A stretch of DNA of 64,000 nucleotides from Meconema thalassinum (taxonomy: Eukaryota > Arthropoda > Insecta > Orthoptera > Tettigoniidae). The notes below the pieces were generated by a model. It was not told where the DNA came from. It saw only the letters and a list, made by a program, of their open reading frames with translations, and did no database searches. Within the stretch, counting starts at the first letter, position 1, and each line of letters begins with the position of its first letter. The DNA lies in assembly GCA_946902985.2 (NCBI GenBank), contig OX336396.1:233749297-233813296 (forward strand), written 5' to 3'. This document shows positions 9,431 through 19,759 of the stretch, piece after piece. Both the position numbers and the translations under genes were made by a program.

Positions 9431-10295
9431 TGGTAAGAGAAACAATCAGCGCGCGGTGACGAAAATTGATACCACGACGTACTCTCGGCCATGTGGAATG
9501 TATTTGACATACTGAACGGAAAGCGCTCATGCGAACTCTGGTGTCAAGTGATTTAAACAAATGACATGGTACATGTTCGAAGTCTTCGTATCAGTATTTA
9601 AATGGTAAAATGCCTTAATATCAAACATTGTAAGTAGTCGGCATTGAATTTGCATAAGGCATTTTAAACTCAATGTCACTCAGGAACATTATCTAAACAA
9701 GCAAAATATAAATGAAACTTAATTCCGTAATGCAGTATTATTGGAACGTGCACAATGTTTGCCTAGTCGAAATAGGCGTGGGGTTTTTGCGTATGACTGT
9801 GAATCTAGAGATCTTGGGTTCGAATCCTGGCCGGGGTAGATATTTTTGCTACCAGATTATCATTTTAAACGATATTTATCATATCAATATGACTCATTTT
9901 AACAGAATCCATATGAAATTACGTGTTGGTCTGTGAATCAAGAGGACCTGTTTATAAGGAATTTAAGGTTATGAGCGGTGTCGCGTCTATTAATCTAGTT
10001 GATCCATATCGAATTCTTTATTTAGGGTAATGCTGGTGGAAGCTACTTATCATCTAATAAAATGAGTTCCGTATTATAAACTACAATATCTGTAAAACAC
10101 TCCCTTTTACAATAGATTAATATTTGTGCCAATAATACTATAAAATACCGGTGTATCAACAATTTCACGTGAGATTTCTTCTATGTCAGATGTTACACAT
10201 CATATGCGACTACTGTAAGGCTCATATTTTTATTTTATTTTATGAAGGTAAATGTGGATAAATTTTCATTACATTGATTCTGTAATTTGTGTGTT
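9431..10295. other. Unassigned DNA with a tRNA-like B-box fragment
   Basis: No gene is visible. At about 9813-9840 the sequence TTGGGTTCGAATCCTGG contains a perfect RNA polymerase III B-box core (GGTTCGAATCC). However, no acceptor stem or convincing A-box pairs with it, so I read it as the remnant of a tRNA-derived SINE and not a tRNA gene. The rest is AT-rich and featureless to me. Confidence 0.45.
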
Positions 10296-10521
10296 AAGGT
10301 GCGTATACACTTGCGCGCCGCGCCGCCCGCGCGCAGCAAGTTCGCTAGATTAGTACTGGGTTTCGAAGCTGCGCGCGGGCGGCGCACCACGATCCATCTC
10401 CTGTCGGTTTTTTCCACGCGCACTTTGAGTGTTCGCAGTTCAGATTTAGACGGGATTGTGAGAAGTTCGTTGTATCTCGCGCGCATCTGATTGCAATATT
10501 TGTGCGTTTTTAGTGGTGATA

Positions 10522-10629
10522 ATGGAGTGGTCAAACGAATCTGTGATAAAACTGATCGATGCTTATCGCGAAAAGCCTCTTCTGTGGGATCCTCAACATA
10601 AGGATCATTTTAAGAAACCATTAGACTAA
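10522..10629 (+). pseudogene. MADF-domain protein, N-terminal piece
   Basis: The ATG at 10522 opens MEWSNESVIKLIDAYREKP, followed by LLWDPQHKDHF, the start of a MADF domain (aromatic W, hydrophobic helix, then P-x-L-W-D and a following H-x-x-F/Y). It stops at TAA 10627-10629. The third helix continues in a different frame downstream (KSKIN context at about 10700-10730), so the gene is frameshifted. MADF proteins bind DNA. In PIF/Harbinger elements a Myb-like partner helps the transposase enter the nucleus and bind the ends, which I take from family knowledge. Confidence 0.65.
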
Positions 10630-10643
10630 AATCAGATGCTGAG

Positions 10644-10733
10644 ATGGATATATTTGCGGACCAATGCAAGAAGAAGGTGATATGTCTGCTCTCTTCCTAC
10701 CGGCTTGAGAAAAGTAAAATAAATCGCAGGGCG
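10644..10733 (+). pseudogene. MADF-domain protein, continuation in another frame
   Basis: The frame from 10644 contains CKKKVICLLSSYRLEKSKIN, which fits the last helix of a MADF domain (a K-K-x3-L-x3-Y/F-R-x-E pattern). It follows the first piece with a frameshift near 10630. A further short Ala/Ser-rich C-terminal tail may lie around 10930-11030 in yet another frame. Confidence 0.5.
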
Positions 10734-11156
10734 GAAATACGTATCTTCTTTGGAAATGTGGGGTCCAATCTTCTGCAGCAGATTCTCAAAGTCGGTGACA
10801 TTCGAGTAAAATTCTTATACTGGCCGCTTATTTATTGTGACTTCAGGTCCATCATTAACTCCACGCCATTCTTTTTTTTAAACAGGCCAGTGTGCCACCA
10901 ACGTCGTCGTCGTTTCTTTTTCTTTTTGCACAAACTTGCCGTTAAAAAAAGCCGCACAACTCATCACCGCAATCGCGAGGTTTTCTTCGTACGGCGGAGA
11001 CATGATTATATTTACCACATTCCAAACTGACTAGTGAATGTTCGTGGGTTTCCTATGGATCGTGGGATGTTCGTCTAAATAATAATTTTGGACGAGCAAC
11101 ACACGCGCGATGCACGCACCGCGCGCAGTGCGCGGCGCGCAAGTGTATACCCACCT

Positions 11157-11508
11157 TTAGGATCACATTAAGAAATTGAACAGTTTGTTCAACTATTCCG
11201 TTAGTGCCACCTTAAGTAAGTAACCTAGTACAGAGCAGAGAGGAGCACTGGGCTGTGAGCTTTGTTCTGACTGGATGAATACACTCCCGTTCCCACGCGA
11301 TCTGCGCTGCCAGCACGCTAGGTGCTTGTACCAATCAACCGGCCCGCCCCAATGGTTCAATGAACTGGACAGTATCGACTACTCGCCCGTTCTCAAGAAA
11401 ACTCAGCAATTAGCACGTTTCCTATCTTGTGGTCTCGCTACTCTTGTCTTTTCCGATGGCAATAATCAAAGCGTCTGCGTATCCTCTGCAGTTTGTGTAC
11501 TCGATTAC
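11157..11508. other. Unassigned DNA between Harbinger and a LINE fragment
   Basis: A forward frame of 87 codons (11275-11538) runs into the following (ATT)n microsatellite, giving poly-Tyr at its end. I do not recognise the product and do not consider it a gene. No repeats shared with other parts of the window were noticed. Confidence 0.4.
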
Positions 11509-11720
11509 ATTTATTATTATTATTATTATTATTATTGATGTCTATTTCCTAAAGGTCTTTTTTAACTTCCAGCAGCCAGATATTCCATAGAGAGAGTATG
11601 ATTTAAAATTCTTTTAGTCAGCCTGTTATCACTCATTCTGAGAATATGCCCATAACATTTCAAATGTCTCCTACTGAGATTTTCTCGGATTGCTAATAAA
11701 GCACCTGAGATTTCTTGTTC
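11509..11720 (-). pseudogene. 3' end of an RTE-like LINE (copy 4), short
   Basis: On the minus strand the sequence reads through KCYGHILRMSDNRLTKRIL and a short tail, matching the equivalent segment (YGHxxRM...RLTxxI) of the other copies here. It ends in an AAT/ATT microsatellite at 11509-11537, the same kind of tail seen after copy 1. The fragment begins just before the 5' end of HINE-c. Confidence 0.65.
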
Positions 11721-11753
11721 ATCGTAATTCCCTCAGTAAAAAAAATCTTTAGA

Positions 11754-14388
11754 TTTTTAGCCTATTTTCATTTATGAAAAAATAGCCTTATGGGATCACC
11801 TTTTGTCCGTTTGCCTGTCTGTGTGTGCGTGTGTGTGTGATGGATTTTTATGTGTCCCCCCTAATAACTTCTAAATGGCTGGAGCTATTTCAATGAAACT
11901 CGGTAAGTTCATAGCACTATACCGAACGACCCCGACCGTGACCTCCAAATATTGTCACGTCTCACCAATCCAACATGGCGGCTGTGTGAAATATTTCACC
12001 AGCATTCAATATCTGCGAAACTATTACCGATATCAACCTGGAATTTTGTACGGCTATAGAGGGAGATACTAGAAGTTCACCTATGTGACTTTTGAAAACC
12101 TGGTAACTACAAAACCAATATGGCGCCCATGCGAAGTTGCGGCTTTTAAATAGACGTTTCTCGCGATTTAACACACCACACGCAATGAAGCTTGGTACAG
12201 AATATCTTTGTACACATTGTAATGCACCGACATCTAACTTCGTTCAATTGTTTACATAACCTCAAGAATTGCAGCTGTGCGAAGTATTTCACCGGCATTC
12301 TATATTTCTGAAACTATTACCGTTATCACCATGGCATTTTGTACGGAGGTAAAGGGCACTACTGGAAGTTCATCTATGAGTCTTTCTGAAACCGATTAAC
12401 TACAAAATGAATATGGCGGCCAAGCGAAGTTGAAAGTTTTAATTAGACTTCTCTCACGATTTAATAATCCAATGAAACTTGGTACAGCAAATGTTTATAC
12501 ACATTTTAATGTACTGGTATCTAATTTAGTTCAATTATTTACGTAACCTCAAGATGGCGGCAGTGCGAATTTCGAAAATTAAGTTTTATTTCTTGTGTTC
12601 TAATCATGCGATCAAAATCAACATTTGCACAATGAACGTACACAATAATCATCATCATCTAATAGTACATAACTCTATGGCCTACATATATCAAAATCCT
12701 ACATGACGACCATCCGAAATATTTAGACGGTTCTCAATATCTATTAATCTACTACAGCAATCAAACTGAAATTTTGTAAGTTTATAGAGGTTATAAGCAT
12801 ATGTTCAGCTATGGGACGTTGAATAACCTGGTGAGCACAAATCCAACATGGCGGCGACGCGAAATTTACATATTCAAATGGACGTTTCTTGCGTTTTAAC
12901 CATCCGAGCGCAGTGAAACTCGATACGGTATATGCTTATGCAAATTTTAACCGACTGGCATCTAATATATTTAAATTATTTTCATAACCACACAATGGCG
13001 GCTGAGCGAAATTTCAAAATCCTGCTTTTATTTCTTGTGTCCTAATCATGTGATTGAAGTTTGATTAAAACACCTACACAATAATCTTCATGTAATAGTA
13101 CATAAATCTCGGGCCTATTAACTAACAAGTAGTTCCGTGAAGAACTATACAGCCTATTTTCATATATCCTACTTATGTTAATTGCCTCTAACTACGTACA
13201 AAATTTCAGTTTGATTGCTGTAATACATTCGTAGATATTGAGAACCGACTAAATATTTCGGATAGTCGCCATGTTGGATTTTATACATGTAGGCCCTAGA
13301 GTTATGTACTGTTACATGAAGATTATTGTGTACGTGTAGCATTCAAACTTCAATCGCATGATTAGGACACAAGAAGTAACAAGGAGATTTTAAAATTTCG
13401 CACAGCTGGCATCTTGTGGTTATGGAAACAATTGAAATAAATTAGATGCCAGTGGATTAACATTCGTATAAGGATTTACTGTACCAAGTTTCACTGTAAT
13501 CGGATGGTTAAATTGCGAGAAACGTCCATGTAAATATTTATAGCCTACTTCGCTTGGCCGTCATGTTTGTTTTGTAGTTAACCGGTTTTTGAAAGTCTTA
13601 GAGGTGAACTTCCAGTAGTGTCCTTTATCTCCGTACAAAATTTCAGGGTGATACCGCTAATAGTTTCAGAGGCATAGAATGCCGGTCAAATATTTCACAC
13701 ATCCGCTATCTTGTGGTTATGTAAACAATTGAACGAAGTTAGATGTCGGTGCATTACAATGTGTATGAACATTAACTGTATCACGTTTTATTGCGTTTGG
13801 TTGGTTAAATCGCGATAAACGACTATTTGAAAGTCGCAAATTCGCGTGGCCGCCATGTTGGTTTTGTAGTTACCAGTTTTTCAAAAGTCACATAGGTGAA
13901 AGTCTAGTTGTTCCCTTTATCACCGTAAAAAAAATCCAGGGTGATAACGGGAATAGTTTCGGAGATATTGAATGCTGGTGAAATATTTCGCACTGCCGCC
14001 ATGCTGCATTGGTGAGACGTAACAAAATTTGAAGGGCACGGTCGGGGTCATCCGGAATAGTGCTATGAACTTACCGAGTTTCATTGAAATCGCTCCAGCC
14101 GTTTAGAAGTTATTAGGGTGGACACACACACACCTCACACACACACACACACACGCACACACACACACGGACTAAAGGTGATCTCATAAGCCTATTTTTT
14201 TTTTTCAAAATTGAAAATAGGCTAAAAATCCAACATGGTGACCATCCAAAATATTTATACGGTTCTCAATATCTACGAATCTATTAGACTACAGCAATCA
14301 AACTGGCAATTTGTATGTTGATGGACGCAATTAATATTAGTAGGATGTATGAAAATAGGCTATTTAGTTCTTCACGGAACAACTTGTT
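11754..14388 (+). mobile_element. HINE-c: subfamily 2 element, split by HINE-d
   Basis: The 5' end TTTTTAGCCTATTTTC (11754) is mirrored by AAAAAATAGCCTTATGGGATC and followed by a TG-rich microsatellite. The 3' part after the insertion (14227-14388) ends with GAAAATAGGCTATTTAG, the hairpin AGTTCTTCACGGAAC and AACTTGTT. The body has blocks such as CAACATGGCGGC, AATATGGCGG and CAAGATGGCGGC about 145 bp apart. HINE-d (13133-14226) lies inside in the opposite orientation. Sequence resumes at AAAATCCAACATGGTGACC, as in the uninterrupted copy f. Confidence 0.65.
13133..14226 (-). mobile_element. HINE-d: subfamily 2 element nested inside HINE-c
   Basis: On the minus strand this element starts at 14226 (TTTTAGCCTATTTTCAA, then a mirrored arm and a CA/TG microsatellite at about 14122-14170). 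It ends at 13133 with the hairpin seen on the plus strand as AGTTCCGTGAAGAACT next to AACAAG. It is a shortened copy (1.09 kb). Because host and insert are the same subfamily in opposite directions, the locus forms a long imperfect inverted repeat that could fold if transcribed. Confidence 0.65.
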
Positions 14389-14529
14389 CTTTTTTGTTTT
14401 TTTATCTGCCCCAATGATAAGTGTTTCAGAGTCAATTGACTACCGTGGTATAATATTGTATTTTAGCTTTGCGGAATATGGATTTCTTATTATACCTTTC
14501 TATGTGATTTTGTAGGCTCTTTGCCATTC

Positions 14530-15562
14530 AGAGATTCTTCTTCTTCTTCTGCTTCTCCTTCTTGTTTCGAATAGGCCATCTATGGACCACGACGTTCAAC
14601 TGTTACATTTGGAGTGGGCTTTGATGTTTGCCCAGTAGTTACGCATCCTCAGGCTGTGTTGTTCCCTCCTCTACTGGGTCCAGAGGGCACCTGTTTTCTT
14701 TCTTGGCGTATTGTCCTGCAACCTCAATTGCTGAAGCATCTTCCTGAGAGATGTCTGGCCTTTTAAGTCTCTTACCATCCCTCCAAGTTCTTGCAGATCT
14801 TTGCTCTCTTCCCACAACCATGGTGACTTGGTCTTCCGCTTTTGCCAGTAACCGAGGAGCTGGTTGGTCAACCTGGTAGGATGCATCCTGTAGACGTGTC
14901 CATAAAATGCTACACGTCGTTTCCTAACAACATCCGTGATTCTTTCACAGTACGTGTAGAGCTCTTGATTAGGCCGCCTTCTGTATTCATTACCTACCTT
15001 AACAGGCCCCAATATGTTCGTCATTATCTTTCTCTCCTGTACTTCGAGTTTGTCCGTGAGTCCCTTCCGGTTGAATGCTAGACATTCTGAAGCATATAAG
15101 GCTTCAGGACGTATAGCTGTCTGGTAGTGTCTCATTTTAGTCTTTCGGGAGAGACACTTCTTATTATATGTGTTCTTGGTTAATTGATAAGCCATTTCTA
15201 ACTTGTTAACTCGAGTTGATAATGCCCTTACTTCTGAGAGATTCGTTTCCAGCCATTCTCCTAGGTACTTATATCTGTCAGTTTTCTTGATCTCTCTCTG
15301 GTCCAAATGCAGTGTACAAGGAGATTCACTGATTTTTGTGATGTACTGTGTTTTTTCAAGTGACACATGCAGTCCTACCTTAGCTGCTTGTTGCGTGAGA
15401 ACATTAAGTTGTTTCACAGACGTTTTTATTGAATGAGATAGAAGTGCCAGGTCGTCGGCAAATGCCAGGCAATCAACACTGAGCCCATTGCACGTGTGTT
15501 CCAAAGTGATACCACTTGGTACCCGCTGACTAATTAGCTCCTTTCGCCACTCCCTTATCACC
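14530..15562 (-). pseudogene. RTE-like LINE (copy 5), longest piece with RT motif
   Basis: The 296-residue frame (15561-14671) includes CLAFADDLALLSHSI, the reverse-transcriptase catalytic motif (F-A-D-D, domain C), and then the thumb region. It continues with QTAIRPEALYASECLAF, NRKGLTDKLEV, ERKIMTNILGPVK and RKRRVAFYGHVYRMHPTRLT, the same series as the other copies. After the stop the 3' UTR contains the CCATAGATGGCC block and a GAA-type microsatellite (about 14534-14566). It is 5'-truncated at an ATT/TTTA microsatellite. This copy links the short fragments to a reverse transcriptase. Confidence 0.8.
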
Positions 15563-15612
15563 TTATTATTATTATTATCATTATTTATTTATTTATTTAT
15601 TTATTTATTCAT

Positions 15613-15643
<31 letters not shown>

Positions 15644-15645
15644 GC
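15563..15645. repeat. (ATT)n and (TTTA)n microsatellites
   Basis: An ATT run of about five units is followed by about fifteen TTTA/ATTT units. It adjoins both the 5' break of the LINE and a SINE-like fragment, for which it may be the tail. Confidence 0.9.
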
Positions 15646-15647
15646 TT

Positions 15648-15745
15648 ATGGCTTTTAGTGCCGGGAGTATCCGAGGACATGTTCGGCTCGCCAGAGGCTG
15701 TAGCTGCTTCAATGTGGACACCCATGTGGTGAGCTACAAGTTCCG
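15648..15745 (-). repeat. SINE fragment (family G)
   Basis: The stretch beginning TTTAGTGCCGGGAGTATCC and GGACATGTTCGGCTCGCCAG resembles the 3' end of an abundant insect SINE that I recall from polyneopteran sequences, adjoining a TTTA tail. The assignment rests on memory of the consensus and is weak. Only about 100 bp is present. Confidence 0.4.
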
Positions 15746-16057
15746 TTCAATTTCAAGTAGTTCCAACTTTCGCTACCAGATGTCACTGACACCTAGTGGT
15801 GAACATTGGAACTATGATAGAGCGTTTAAACGAAATATAGCCTACAAATTTAGCTTCACACACGTTTAGTTAGTGGAAGGACCTTTTTCATGCCATAAAT
15901 CTATGAAATGTGACCGCCAGCTTTACTTTCACTCCGAAGGAAGACACACTGAAAGATTCTAACGATCTTAAAAAATCCGACGTCTTCGGCCGGGTTTGAA
16001 CTCGTGATCTTGGGCTTAGAAGCTCAGCATGCTACCAATTAAACACCATGTTAAACA
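15746..16057 (-). repeat. tRNA-derived SINE, family E (copy 1, partial)
   Basis: Read on the minus strand, the right end has a tRNA-like head with the B-box GAGTTCAAACCCGGCC, followed by a body shared with 16107-16590 and 58805-59274. Shared blocks include TTAGCTTCACAC, CATGCCATAAATCTATGA and AAAAAATCCGACGTCTTCGG. Its 3' part is truncated or diverged relative to the complete copy at 58.8 kb. Confidence 0.7.
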
Positions 16058-16106
16058 CTTGGCTGTGAAGGTAGCGTTAACAAATCTTAATGTGGCACGA
16101 TAATCT

Positions 16107-16590
16107 GGTTGGTTGGTTCTTAAGTCTAGGGGCTGCCACAACGCGGTCATGTAGCCCCGTGTACTTTGGGTGTGTGTAGAATCTGTCTGATAACCGGTGT
16201 TAATTTTGATGTCTGTATTGGTGTGTGTTATCTGTTTCTTAATTCAAGTAAGGACTGCAGACTTTTGATTTTTTCAAATAGTTCCTACTTTTGCCGCCAA
16301 ACGCCACCATCAACAACTACTAGTTCAGAACTTGGCTACCAGACGCCACCACAGTCGGTTCTTGGCAACGAACGTAGGAACCTAAGAGCGTTGTTTACAT
16401 TCTTAACCTATACAATTTAGCTTCACACATGTGTAATTAATGGAAGGTTCTTTAACATGCCATAAGTCTATGACATGGGACCAACGGATTTACTTCCCCT
16501 CCGAAGGAATGCATACTGAGGGATTTTTAACGCTGTTAAAAAATCCGACGACTTCGGCCGAATTTGAATCCGCGATATTGGCCATAGCAC
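16107..16590 (-). repeat. tRNA-derived SINE, family E (copy 2)
   Basis: The left end GGTTGGTTCTTAAGTCTAGG and the block CGGTCATGTAGCCCCGTGTA match the complete family E copy at 58805-59274 along their length. The tRNA head at the right is damaged (B-box GAATTTGAATCCGC, seen inverted) and cut short. It lies 50 bp after copy 1 in the same orientation. Confidence 0.75.
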
Positions 16591-17260
16591 GATAAACTAA
16601 AATTGGTCGTTCTAATGACTTAAATGCTATTTCTTTTGCACGTCTCTTACCACTTCTTTTAACTACATTACGCGCAGATCTTAGTTCGAATAGAACTGTA
16701 CATGATATCGAACAGTATATAGAAAGGAAATTACAGAACACGCTGTTTAGACTACCTGTCGATAACTCCAAAATAGAAAATAAAGTAATAAAGCTGCTGC
16801 AATTAAAACATATTTCTCATTTACTTATTGGCCTATAATTGTGGTTATTTGCGATTCCAAACCTCCCAATATTCCGTTCGTCCCTACGTTATTAAAACAG
16901 AATCGCGTATAACTGATTCATAGGAAGAAATATTCGCTTCAAATAGTTAATACATGGTGTAATTGCATTTCAGTTCAAAAATAACCAACAGTTCTCTGTA
17001 TATGATACATTGCTGTCTCAAAGCATATTGTGGCAGTTGTATTTTTTAGTGTTTCATCTGTCAGGATGTAAATAAAATGTAGCAATTTACAGTAATAGTA
17101 CATGACAGACTAAACATTCAGGGTTATACAGAGTGGTTGGGATATAACTGGGCCACCGGGAACATACGTTTCACCAGACCAGGAAGCACTGTAAGACGGA
17201 AAAAGAAACCTATAGTGAAAGGTGCGCGTGATTTAACGAAAGATAAAAGGATTTAGATTC
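16591..17260. other. Unassigned AT-rich DNA
   Basis: I see no gene, repeat shared with the window, or transposon end. The 93-codon minus frame at 16490-16771 overlaps SINE family E and has no recognisable motif. Confidence 0.5.
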
Positions 17261-17810
17261 ATTATTTGAACATACATCGGTAAAACTATTGAAATATTAA
17301 AAGCCATTTTTCATCGTTGCCTAGTTCTATCATAGAAAGCTTTTTAGTCGGTTCACAGAAATTGTTCCCAATTACATTAGGTGGGCAATCTTCACAATAT
17401 CAGCATAAAAAACAAGACCCATACACAAAATCAGGGGTTTACTTATTATTATGCTAAGAAACTTACGTAGGACAAACGGGGAGGAGGATGGACACACGTT
17501 ATAAAGAACACAGAAATGCAAACATTACAAAATACCACCAGTTTAAACAGAAACGTTTGAATTAGACATCATAAATAACAAAATAGTATAGACAGCATCA
17601 TACCTCAAGTTCGTCACAATAATAAATCAATAGATCACAGGTTAACATACTTAAACTACATTAATAATAACACAACAACTATAAAAGAGCTTCAGACCAA
17701 CTGAACAATAGTTTCATTATTTGAACATACATTGGTAAAACTATTGAAATATTAGAAGCCATTTTTCATTGTTGCCTAGTTCTATTATACAAAGCTTTTC
17801 AGTCGGTCAA
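17261..17810 (+). mobile_element. Penelope-like retroelement relic with flanking direct repeats
   Basis: Two direct repeats of about 97 bp (17261-17357 and 17711-17807) share TTATTTGAACATAC, GTAAAACTATTGAAATATTA and CATTTTTCAT. Between them is the C-terminal GIY-YIG endonuclease segment of a Penelope-like element. Penelope elements often carry terminal direct repeats called pLTRs, which would fit. The reverse transcriptase is not found, so most of the element is missing. Confidence 0.55.
17404..17571 (+). pseudogene. GIY-YIG endonuclease fragment of a Penelope-like element
   Basis: The frame beginning at 17404 reads KSGVYLLLC, a stop, then TYVGQTGRRMDTRYKEHRNA. This is the hallmark order of the Penelope-type GIY-YIG nuclease: S-G-V/I-Y, a Cys-containing spacer, YVGQTGR with the catalytic-motif Tyr and Arg, then R-x3-EH. 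The in-frame TAA at 17455-17457 sits between the two halves. The final stop at 17569-17571 is near the natural C-terminus. Family knowledge says the domain nicks target DNA for retrotransposition. This copy is inactive. Confidence 0.65.
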
Positions 17811-17867
17811 CACAATAAGATTAACACGTTACACAAGATTTTACAAATATTATTTATAATTTGTTAT

Positions 17868-18575
17868 TTTGTTGTGCTGCAAAATACAGTGGAAACACAA
17901 AGTCTGTAACTAAACCATTTTCCTCATATTTTTCACTAAACGTTCGTGATCTGGTCAATCATGTGTTTCCGGCTGCCTTGTAATACCCCACCCACCCTGT
18001 GTATACAGATAACTACTCTGTATTTAGAAACAAAGATTCTGAAGGATTTGACGGGAGCTATATAAAATGGCCGCAGGCGGGCTCCTATTGGCTGGAGTAT
18101 AACAAGTAGCAAAACACGTTGCCAACGCATGTTCATTCATCTGTCTCTTATACGCCATTGTTTCTCGTTATAGTGTTCCTACATTACCGCCTGACATCCA
18201 ATACAGATCGACAATGCAAAAACAGGATCTCAATAACATCTCAGAGAGGCATGATTGAGTGGTCTGTGCTAAATAATTGTTACCTTAACATAACATGTGT
18301 ATTATCACACAAACTATTATTAACAGTGAAGTGTCAAGATACAGTGAGTGTGCTTGGCACTATCATGATCCGATATGTCTGTGTCAACTATAGGCTACTG
18401 TGAACGACCTCAACCCAAATTCATTCATCTTGAAGGATTACAAACTTTATTTATCTGTTTTGTTGTGTTGCAAAATACAGTGGGAACACAAATCCTGTAA
18501 CTGAACCATTTTTCTCGCACTTTTCACAATACGTTACTGATCTGGTGAATCATTTGTTCCCTTATAACTACTGAT
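17868..18575. repeat. Pair of direct repeats about 590 bp apart
   Basis: The stretch 17868-17975 recurs at 18456-18575. Shared blocks include TTGCAAAATACAGTGG, GGAACACAAA, TGTAACT-AACCATTTT and GATCTGGTGAATCAT-like sequence. The intervening DNA has no gene I recognise; frames there are under 100 codons. The pair may be repeats of a retroelement related to the neighbouring Penelope relic. Confidence 0.5.
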
Positions 18576-18629
18576 ATATCTATTCCTAACCAACTTTCTG
18601 TAGGTACTCTCTATGTTATACAATGGCCA

Positions 18630-18832
18630 TTAATTTTCTTTTCAGGGTGGGTCAGGGACGAATTTTGGAAGGAAATCGGCCATGGACCTATTGAAAGGAA
18701 CCTGGTGGTGAAAATGGGAAACCACGAAAACCATTTTCTGAACGGCCCAGGTGGGGTTTGAAACCATGCTCTCCCTATGTCAGCAAAGCACGAGGTAGAG
18801 CGTTAAAGCTCCCGGTCACCGCAGCCGGTACT
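18630..18832 (-). repeat. tRNA-derived SINE, family C (copy 1)
   Basis: It matches the body and head of the copy at 24834-25046: GGAAGGAAATCGGCC, TGGACCTATTGAA, AATGGGAAACCACGAAA, then GAGGTAGAGCG and GGTCACCGCAGCCGG. Read on the minus strand, the right end is a tRNA-like head with a diverged B-box (inverted GGGTTTGAAACC). Confidence 0.7.
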
Positions 18833-19255
18833 CTCTATGGTATGTACTCTTGTTCTCTTATCTAAACATTTAGAGATTTGCTCATTTTCTATCACACGTG
18901 CACTTTATTTTAGGAGAGTTTTCTCTGTTCATCCCTTTTGTTCTTTCCTTGTTCCACTATCACTTTTATTTATATTTAATAATTCACTAGATTGCACTGT
19001 ATTTCAAACTTCTTAACGTTATACGCACTATGTTTTGAAAAGGAGTATTTATTGGCCCTTCCACTCTTTCCTGTCTCGTGCTCTTCTTGTACACTGAGGT
19101 TTGGCCATTGTCTTGAATGTGTCAGCCAAACGAATCTTCTGTCTCCCGACTTTCGTCCTGCTGATTTGTCAGAATACTTCGATTGTAAAATGTTGGCACC
19201 ATTTGTCGTATTTATTGAATTGAATACCGGTGATAAAATTAGCATGGCTACAGTC
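18833..19255. other. Unassigned DNA
   Basis: No gene, RNA or shared repeat seen. The overlapping ~100-codon frames at 18976-19318 on both strands lack motifs and are treated as chance. Confidence 0.5.
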
Positions 19256-19677
19256 ATTTTTTTAATACATCGAGTTGAGCCTCTATGGACTGCGTGGAAA
19301 CAACCAACTTCGCTTTAGTGTCTAGGTCTTGTTCTTGTTCCGGCTTGAACTTCCTGCCAGTATCTTCGGACCCCAGCGACGAGTGCCTGTTTATGTTCTC
19401 CGGACAAGGGGATTTTAAAACTTTGGTAGTTGTTCACCAATCTTCTAAATGTGTTCGTGTCAGGAATTTCTAGGTCTAGAATACCAATTTGCCTGAGATC
19501 TTTTTCGCATTCTTCGAACCAGCACTGCCTTGTTGCCTTATACTTAATGAAACTCCATATTCTTTTCGTTAATCGATCATCCGTCATCCTCAAGTGGTGA
19601 CCGTAAAATAGTAGCCGTCTCTTTTTAATCGATGCTGTGATAGTGTATATTTTCTTGTACAAGTCCTCTTCAACCAT
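19256..19677 (-). pseudogene. 3' end of an RTE-like LINE (copy 6)
   Basis: The 120-residue minus frame (19677-19315) contains KKRRLLFYGHHLRMTDDRLT, WSFIKYK, WFEECEKDL and the terminal VRRYWQEVQAGTRTRPRH. It has no internal stop and is closest in wording to copy 3. Downstream is the shared 3' UTR block (CCATAGAGGCTCAACTCGAT, read on the minus strand) and a short A/T run. It is truncated just after the GHxxRM region, and a TTTA microsatellite follows on the plus side. Confidence 0.75.
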
Positions 19678-19759
19678 TTATTTATTCATTTTTTATTTTA
19701 TTTATTTATTTATTTATTTATTTATTAATTAATTTAAAAAAGACATATCACGTTAGGGC

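Larger units (their letters stand above)
10296..11156 (+). mobile_element. PIF/Harbinger-like element carrying only a MADF gene relic
   Basis: The ends are inverted repeats: AGGTGCGTATACACTTGCGC on the left (10296 onward) and the complement of AGGTGGGTATACACTTGCGC on the right. Both continue into a GC-rich alternating CG/GC stretch. The flanks are TTA on both sides, the 3-bp duplication typical of PIF/Harbinger. No DDE transposase is present. The only coding sequence is a frameshifted MADF (Myb/SANT-like) protein, the class of accessory protein encoded next to Harbinger transposases. Confidence 0.7.

Noticed and set aside
10297..10400. CpG-rich stretch as a CpG-island promoter of a host gene
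   Set aside because: The same sequence occurs inverted near 11110-11156. It is the terminal inverted repeat of the Harbinger-like element.
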